Below, piece after piece: positions 59,309 through 64,000 of a DNA stretch of 64,000 nt. Every line of letters begins with the position of its first letter. Within the stretch, counting starts at the first letter, position 1. A program made the translations under genes and the position numbers. Below the pieces are notes generated by a model that saw only the letters and a program-made list of their open reading frames with translations, was not told where the DNA came from and made no database searches. Source of the stretch: a virus; the IMG/VR virus record IMGVR_UViG_3300010885_011343, positions 29,879 through 93,878 of that record; one strand, 5' to 3'.

Positions 59309-59648
59309 TGCCAGCTTCTTTGGTCAGTATGTCTATAATTTGGAACTGCTCGTAGGCCTGTCTAAGACCTGGGTGCCTTTCCATACGTGCCTTGAGAGCA
59401 CTTTCTTCATTCATCTTATTAAACGCCCAGTCAATGGCACTTTGTGCCACGCCAGATAATCCTATACTTGGCGAAGACATATTAAGTTGCATCCAATTGT
59501 TACCATCAAATACTTCCATTTTTTGCATAGAAGTATTATAACGCATATTGCCTACGCCTTGAGCACCTGAGTACCCATTGACATAGGTACTAGCACTACT
59601 CCCGCCTATGGTAATATACGGAGAAGATGAATGGATTGAGTCTATCAT
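59298..59648 (-). CDS. Possible virion-associated small protein
   Basis: 116 residues. MRYNTSMQKMEVFDGNNWMQ is a motif shared by short units in phage tail and capsid decoration proteins, after a Gly/Ser-rich start; the end is helical (ESALKARMERHPGLRQAYEQ). ATG 59648 overlaps the clamp stop by ATGA. The virion role is inferred from the motif. Confidence 0.55.
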   Translation of the reverse strand: MIDSIHSSSPYITIGGSSASTYVNGYSGAQGVGNMRYNTSMQKMEVFDGNNWMQLNMSSPSIGLSGVAQSAIDWAFNKMNEESALKARMERHPGLRQAYEQFQIIDILTKEAGNAD

Positions 59649-60376
59649 TTTGTCTGTGCAGGCAGTGTGTAGTTCCAAATAGCAATACCGCTGTTAACAG
59701 TAATCTGTGCGGCACCTTCATCACTGATACGCAACATTTTGTCACCGGGCAAGTTTAAGATGCTGATAACAACACCAACTGGCCAAGCCCAGGCCTTGCT
59801 CAAACTGCCACTAACGCCATTGGCAAACACAAAGTTACCTGCGTGACTACTATGGTCACCAAAGTAAAACTCTAGATCGCCTTTGTTAGTTTTGGCGATA
59901 AAAGTAGTTTCTTCACTGTTAGCACTGGCTTGGAACTTCAAACGTTGAATGCCAAGATTGGTTGGCTCAACTTCTACACCCCACTTGACGCCCTTGAACT
60001 TTACAGTTTTAAGTTTGTCATTGATAATTTCTGCAGTCATAAAACGATAGTCGTTTTTAAAGTCGCCAGTTTTGTTTTCAAAGTGGATGCCAACTGGAAC
60101 ATCCTCTCCATTACGATTCTGTTTAAGAATATCTGTCTTAGCGCCTTCTTTGTATTCGCTAATGTTAAGCACTGTATTGAGCTTGCCCAAGTTAGGCATA
60201 CCAAAGGTGCCCATAAAGTCTGCTACGGGGCCTGCAAACTTGGCCTCAACCATAACGCTACGATCTTCTGCAATAGCATTTACAGTGGTTTCTTGTTCAG
60301 TGCCAACGACCTTAACTAGGTCAATGACGCCTAAACCGTGTGTGTGTTGTACAATATCTAAAAGTTGGTCTTTCAT
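59645..60376 (-). CDS. 45: DNA polymerase sliding clamp, gp45-like
   Basis: 243 residues, close to T4 gp45 (228). DFMGTFGMPNLGKLNTVLNI, FKNDYRFMTAEIIND and LPGDKMLRISDEGAAQITVN are blocks typical of phage clamps. It trails the polymerase gene in the same direction and would encircle DNA as a trimer, tethering gp43 and, in T4, activating late transcription. A clamp loader is not in the window. AGGAG precedes the start. Confidence 0.85.
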   Translation of the reverse strand: MKDQLLDIVQHTHGLGVIDLVKVVGTEQETTVNAIAEDRSVMVEAKFAGPVADFMGTFGMPNLGKLNTVLNISEYKEGAKTDILKQNRNGEDVPVGIHFENKTGDFKNDYRFMTAEIINDKLKTVKFKGVKWGVEVEPTNLGIQRLKFQASANSEETTFIAKTNKGDLEFYFGDHSSHAGNFVFANGVSGSLSKAWAWPVGVVISILNLPGDKMLRISDEGAAQITVNSGIAIWNYTLPAQTK

Positions 60377-60402
60377 AGGTTCTCCTGTGTGTAATTATAT
60401 AG

Positions 60403-60427
60403 AATGTATTTAGAAAATACAAGTCAA
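60403..60427 (-). promoter_or_regulatory. Promoter-like block before the clamp gene
   Basis: TTGACT (60427-60422) followed by TTCTAAATACATT (60415-60403); the same two elements occur before folE. A TATAAT follows at 60399-60394, but its distance to TTGACT (22 bases) does not suit sigma70, so the TAAATAC box may be a phage-type promoter core. Confidence 0.4.
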
Positions 60428-60436
60428 AAGGTAAAA

Positions 60437-63097
60437 TTATTCAAAGCTGAATAAGCTATCGAATGTGGTTTTAATTTCTGTAAAGTCTGGAATGTTCCAG
60501 TTAAGTACACCTAAAAGGTTTTCTACCTTTTGGTCTACAATGCCCATTTCCATACTGTCTTGGTCAAATGGTAGGTCTTTAAACCATTGTGGAATGTGTG
60601 TTTCATCTGTTGGGTAACCAACTGACGTATATCCCAATGGGTTATCTTTCAGCTTACAGACAATAGTTTTCATACCATCTGTGATGGCCAAACTATAGTT
60701 GTCACCGTGCATACGGCGTAGGCTATTCCAGTTCATTGCGGCTCTAACGTGGCCGGGCATATTGGTCTTGCCCAGTCTTTCTTCTTCCTTGGTAAACTTG
60801 GTCAAGTTATTAACACGCTTAGGAGTACCTTTTTCCCAAGCAGGTCTGTCAGCAAACAACAATTTAAATGCACGTACACGATCGTAAATTGATTCTTTGG
60901 TAGCACCAGTTAGCACTTCCTGCAGGATCTCGCTTAAGAAGTCTTGCACAACTTTTGGAGTATCACTACGCTTAAGGTCCAAGCCCATTGCCTTGACCTT
61001 GCCAGGCTTGCCGTGTAGATCTAATCTGTTGTTTTCTAGATCATAGATCAATACTGCGTAACGTTTCTTCTTGATGAACAGACCTTTGGAGGCAACCAAC
61101 TCTCGACCACCCTTGATCAGTTCGCCCATCTCTCGCGGACAGTGGAATGCACGTTCCATAAATCCAGGAAAGCTCTCGTTGACTTGATCACCAATTTGGT
61201 CATACAGTTGTACGCATATTTCTTTGTTCCATTGCATACGCCCTGCTTCTACATCTTCCTTGATGGCAGGCCAGGCACTAAAGTACACAGAGTCTGTGTC
61301 ACCGTAGATAATACTTTCGCCAACGTGATCGTAAGAGCCAAAGATGCATTCATTAACAAAACTATCCATATGCTTGGCAATGGCACGACCAGTTAAAGTA
61401 GTGCTCTGACCAATGCGCTTGTCAAAGAAACGACAACCGGGATTAAGAATAGCACCGTATAACGAGTTGAGGTTAATCTTCTTAACCAATTGCCTCTTGT
61501 CCCAAAAGGCCTTGTCCTCTGGAGTAGTTGCTTCTTTCTTTTTAGCCTGTAATTCTTTACGTTCTGCATACCAGCGTTCCAGGATTCCTGGGATAACTCC
61601 TTTGGCATCATACTTAAAAATAGTTCCATTGGAACTTAAGATCCAGGGCTGTCTACTGTCAAAGACCAGCTTCCAGATATCAGCCGCACTCATAACGTCA
61701 CTGCCACCGCCTTCCCAATCAATGGTAATTTCTGTTCCGGGCTCACAGTTCATCACAGCAGTGTATTCTAGGCTTCCGAATAATCCTTCCCAAGCTTCAG
61801 CAAAGCTGGACCCGGCTGCGATTTTATCTGCAACGTATTTGTCTGACATTGTTTGTCTAAGTTGTCCGACAATTGTTTCTGGGGCCATATTAAGGGCTCG
61901 AATAGCCGAGGGATAGAGCGAGTTGATGTCAATTGCTCCAATCCAGTCGTGCATACCTTTTTTGGGGTAAGCAACATAGGCACCTGCCGCTTGCGTGTCA
62001 CCTTGATCATCTCTGTTTCTCCTATTTTGAACTACTAAACCTCGTTGATGTGCTTCATTAATAATGGCCTGTTCTGTAACAGCCACAGCACCCATTGTTG
62101 TTGCCAACAGCACAGTATTATCGTGTGCCAGTTCGTTGGCCAGGTCTAAGAATCTTAACTTCTTATCCAGCCTGGACAACAACATTGTATCTTGTCGATT
62201 GTACTCAATAAATTTAGGAAAGTCTTTATTGTAGAGTTGATCCAGTGTGCCTTCGTATTGTGTTTTACGTTCACCAAGCTCGTACTCAGCAATGGCATCT
62301 AGACTGTAACTATGTCTTTCTTCGTATGTGTATTTGCGATATAGTTGCATATAGTCTAGATGTACACGACCTATTAGATCGAATGTTAGATTTTCTGCAC
62401 CAAATCGCTCAAAGGTTCTTTCCTTGGGAAACTGACTCCACAGACAAAAGCGGCGTGTGTCATCTTTGGTAAGGATGCGTTTAGTACGCATAACCATATA
62501 TGGAATATCAAAGCCTTCTGAGTTCCAGCCACTTAAGATGTCTGCATCGTCGATCAAGTTAAGGAAGGTATCTAGTAGGTCTTCCTCACGCTCAAAGAGA
62601 AAACAGTTTTCATATTTGTCGGCAATTTCTTGTGCAGTTTCTCGACTGAGGCTCTTTGGGGGTATCACCAGGGTAACTAGCTTATCCATCCAGTCCAAGT
62701 ACACCGACACCGCAGTAATAGGATTAAAGGGATCTGCAGGTTTACTAAAACCTCGCAGTGGATCAAAGTCTACCTCAATGTCAAAGAAAGCTGTTTGTAA
62801 CCTGGGCGATTCAATGCCAAGGTAGTGTTCTGCCAGACATCTAAAAATAGGATTGATGTCAGATTCCCACAGGCGCTTGCCAGAGTGTACTTTTAATTCT
62901 TTATGGAATTCTTTGTTGTTGCGAGTGCTAAATCTGCTAACAGGTGTGCCGTACACTGTGTTAAATTTGCCTCTAGGGTCATCGTAGTAGAATATGTAAT
63001 TGGCAGGATATTCATTATAAACCCTCTTGCCGTTTACACGTTCAACTACGTGAATTCGATCGTTGCTACGATCGTACAATGCGTCTACGTAACTCAA
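60437..63097 (-). CDS. 43: Family B DNA polymerase, gp43-like, TTG start
   Basis: 886 residues (T4 gp43 898). Exonuclease motif I is FFDIEVDFD (Asp106, Glu108) and motif II is SGWNSEGFDIPY; polymerase motif A is DINSLYPSAIRALN near residue 393, motif B is KKINLNSLYGAILNP, and motif C is YGDTDSVYF near 599. All catalytic residues are present, so proofreading and synthesis are expected. The start codon is TTG with AGGAG 7 bases upstream; no ATG fits the conserved N-terminus. Confidence 0.97.
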   Translation of the reverse strand: MSYVDALYDRSNDRIHVVERVNGKRVYNEYPANYIFYYDDPRGKFNTVYGTPVSRFSTRNNKEFHKELKVHSGKRLWESDINPIFRCLAEHYLGIESPRLQTAFFDIEVDFDPLRGFSKPADPFNPITAVSVYLDWMDKLVTLVIPPKSLSRETAQEIADKYENCFLFEREEDLLDTFLNLIDDADILSGWNSEGFDIPYMVMRTKRILTKDDTRRFCLWSQFPKERTFERFGAENLTFDLIGRVHLDYMQLYRKYTYEERHSYSLDAIAEYELGERKTQYEGTLDQLYNKDFPKFIEYNRQDTMLLSRLDKKLRFLDLANELAHDNTVLLATTMGAVAVTEQAIINEAHQRGLVVQNRRNRDDQGDTQAAGAYVAYPKKGMHDWIGAIDINSLYPSAIRALNMAPETIVGQLRQTMSDKYVADKIAAGSSFAEAWEGLFGSLEYTAVMNCEPGTEITIDWEGGGSDVMSAADIWKLVFDSRQPWILSSNGTIFKYDAKGVIPGILERWYAERKELQAKKKEATTPEDKAFWDKRQLVKKINLNSLYGAILNPGCRFFDKRIGQSTTLTGRAIAKHMDSFVNECIFGSYDHVGESIIYGDTDSVYFSAWPAIKEDVEAGRMQWNKEICVQLYDQIGDQVNESFPGFMERAFHCPREMGELIKGGRELVASKGLFIKKKRYAVLIYDLENNRLDLHGKPGKVKAMGLDLKRSDTPKVVQDFLSEILQEVLTGATKESIYDRVRAFKLLFADRPAWEKGTPKRVNNLTKFTKEEERLGKTNMPGHVRAAMNWNSLRRMHGDNYSLAITDGMKTIVCKLKDNPLGYTSVGYPTDETHIPQWFKDLPFDQDSMEMGIVDQKVENLLGVLNWNIPDFTEIKTTFDSLFSFE

Positions 63098-63175
63098 ATT
63101 TTTTCTCCTATGTCACTTTTAGCTGACAAATACTTTTCTTCTTGCCGTTTATAGTCCGGCGAGACTTTGATGTAT

Positions 63176-63817
63176 TTAATGTTTACTATTGTCGATAATA
63201 AAATTACCTGATACGCTAATTCTGTAATCATCGCTGGTATAAAAAGAGAATGCTTCGTGAATAAATTTTGAAGGAAACACTATTATACTACCTTCTGCAG
63301 ATTTATCAACCTCAATTATCTCGTTTGCAATCTCTCCAATGGAGTTACTGTAGCAAAAAGAAAATGCTCCTGGTACAGGACTGTTAGAGTGTTTACCGGG
63401 GGATACACGTTTTTCTTCTTCAAGGTCGTAGGGGACTTTGACCCAAAGAACAAAACTTAAAACTCCTGAGTGTCTGTGCGGAGGATTAAACTCGTGTTTC
63501 TTTTGAAAATTAACCCAGGCATTGCCCAAACATATTGGCGATTGATGTTTTAAATGACCAAATGTATCAAAGTAATTAAACTGCTGGTTGTATGCCAAGA
63601 CATACGGCATTAGTGCAGTCTCTATGGCAACACCGTTGCTGAGCTCGTATTCACGTTCTATTTGTCCGTATAACGCGGGCGCGGCAGTTACGTTCTTAGC
63701 GTCGTCAAAGTTTGATTGTATACGATCAATCTCGTCAGTGATAGGTTTCAACTCTTCGGCACTGAGTTTTGCACGTATGTAACCGTAGTTGGGAAATGTC
63801 TTCCAGGCAAATTCCAT
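63176..63817 (-). CDS. 2-oxoglutarate/Fe(II)-dependent oxygenase-like protein
   Basis: 213 residues. FNPPHRHSGVLSFVLWVKVP has the His metal ligand of a putative 2OG-Fe(II) oxygenase family, and IVFPSKFIHEAFSFYTSDDY followed by RISVSGNF supplies the distal His and the Arg that binds 2-oxoglutarate. Such proteins are common in aquatic phages and may hydroxylate proteins, DNA bases or sugars. It starts at the stop of the membrane gene (TAATG). Confidence 0.8.
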   Translation of the reverse strand: MEFAWKTFPNYGYIRAKLSAEELKPITDEIDRIQSNFDDAKNVTAAPALYGQIEREYELSNGVAIETALMPYVLAYNQQFNYFDTFGHLKHQSPICLGNAWVNFQKKHEFNPPHRHSGVLSFVLWVKVPYDLEEEKRVSPGKHSNSPVPGAFSFCYSNSIGEIANEIIEVDKSAEGSIIVFPSKFIHEAFSFYTSDDYRISVSGNFIIDNSKH

Positions 63818-63987
63818 TACAATACCATCCTAATCAATCCAACGGTGTCGATTGCGGTAAGCAGGCAGTAATTAGCCAGCATACCAAAGGAACGCCGACT
63901 ATAAGCGCACCAAGCGTATATAGCACAACCTGTAATCCAAATGGGGTACAAGGCAAGAAGAGGAGGAGTAGGCACGGTGACGGCCAT
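63817..63987 (-). CDS. Small membrane protein (56 aa), start uncertain
   Basis: From ATG 63987 the protein has a Pro/Leu-rich hydrophobic start (TPPLLALYPIWITGCAIYAW) and a second hydrophobic helix near the end (MLANYCLLTAIDTVGLIRMV). The frame is open to the window edge, so a longer protein is possible. Its stop overlaps the ATG of the oxygenase gene by one base (TAATG), good support for a real gene. Function unknown. Confidence 0.6.
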   Translation of the reverse strand: MAVTVPTPPLLALYPIWITGCAIYAWCAYSRRSFGMLANYCLLTAIDTVGLIRMVL

Positions 63988-64000
63988 AGTGATAGAACAG

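Noticed and set aside
1-64000. Search for QueC, integrase, transposase, tRNA genes, clamp loader and terminase
   Set aside because: No protein or RNA pattern for these was recognised in the window; absence here says nothing about the rest of the genome.

Overview
The window is a piece of a large tailed-phage genome of the T4-like (Straboviridae/Kyanoviridae-type) myovirus kind. Evidence is a T4-order baseplate block (gp53, hub, gp5, gp25, gp6, giant gp7-like), a family B DNA polymerase like gp43, a sliding clamp like gp45 and a T4 RNase H-type exonuclease. Coding density is very high: genes overlap by 1-50 nt and the longest gap is about 190 nt. No tRNA, integrase, CRISPR array or insertion sequence was seen. 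Strong Shine-Dalgarno sites and consensus sigma70 promoters point to a bacterial host, probably Gram-negative and aquatic, but the host cannot be named from the sequence.

Layout. Positions 1-25.8 kb (+ strand) hold the virion module: tail-tube cap/initiator (partial), baseplate wedge and hub, a 3991-residue giant structural protein with a seven-repeat FG-GAP propeller-like segment, a gp8-position protein, two fibre proteins sharing an N-terminal domain (one with a collagen-like shaft) and an end structural protein. Positions 25.9-32.1 kb (+) hold an unusual overlapping operon of two pairs of glycosyltransferase-like paralogues around two radical-SAM proteins. The two radical-SAM proteins carry the same five-cysteine SPASM-like module at opposite ends. 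At 32.1 kb the + operon collides, with a 68-bp antiparallel overlap, with a - strand module running to the window end.

The - strand module, read from 64 kb downward, starts with a small membrane protein, a 2-oxoglutarate oxygenase-like protein, DNA polymerase and clamp. Next come DNA-modification and sugar genes: a DpdA-like transglycosylase, a glycosyltransferase, GalE, FolE, QueD, MazG-like and QueE. Then follow Bax-inhibitor-1-like, cupin, exonuclease, many small unknown proteins, a gamma-glutamylcyclotransferase and a SleB-type cell-wall hydrolase. The module ends with a MoxR ATPase/VWA metallopeptidase pair, thymidylate synthase, an SDR epimerase and a DegT-type aminotransferase.

How the genes fit together. 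FolE, QueD, QueE and the DpdA-like enzyme form an almost complete route from GTP to a 7-deazaguanine base inserted in DNA. QueC is not in the window, which raises the possibility of 7-carboxy-7-deazaguanine or a host-supplied step. GalE, DegT, SDR and the glycosyltransferases suggest sugar building for glycans on DNA, virion proteins or the host surface. Regulation is partly readable: a family of TTGACC-N17-TATAAT promoters, two terminators whose loops carry the -35 box of the next gene, GATAAATA late-promoter-like sites before gp6 and before the lysis-gene operon, and a hairpin that hides a ribosome binding site.
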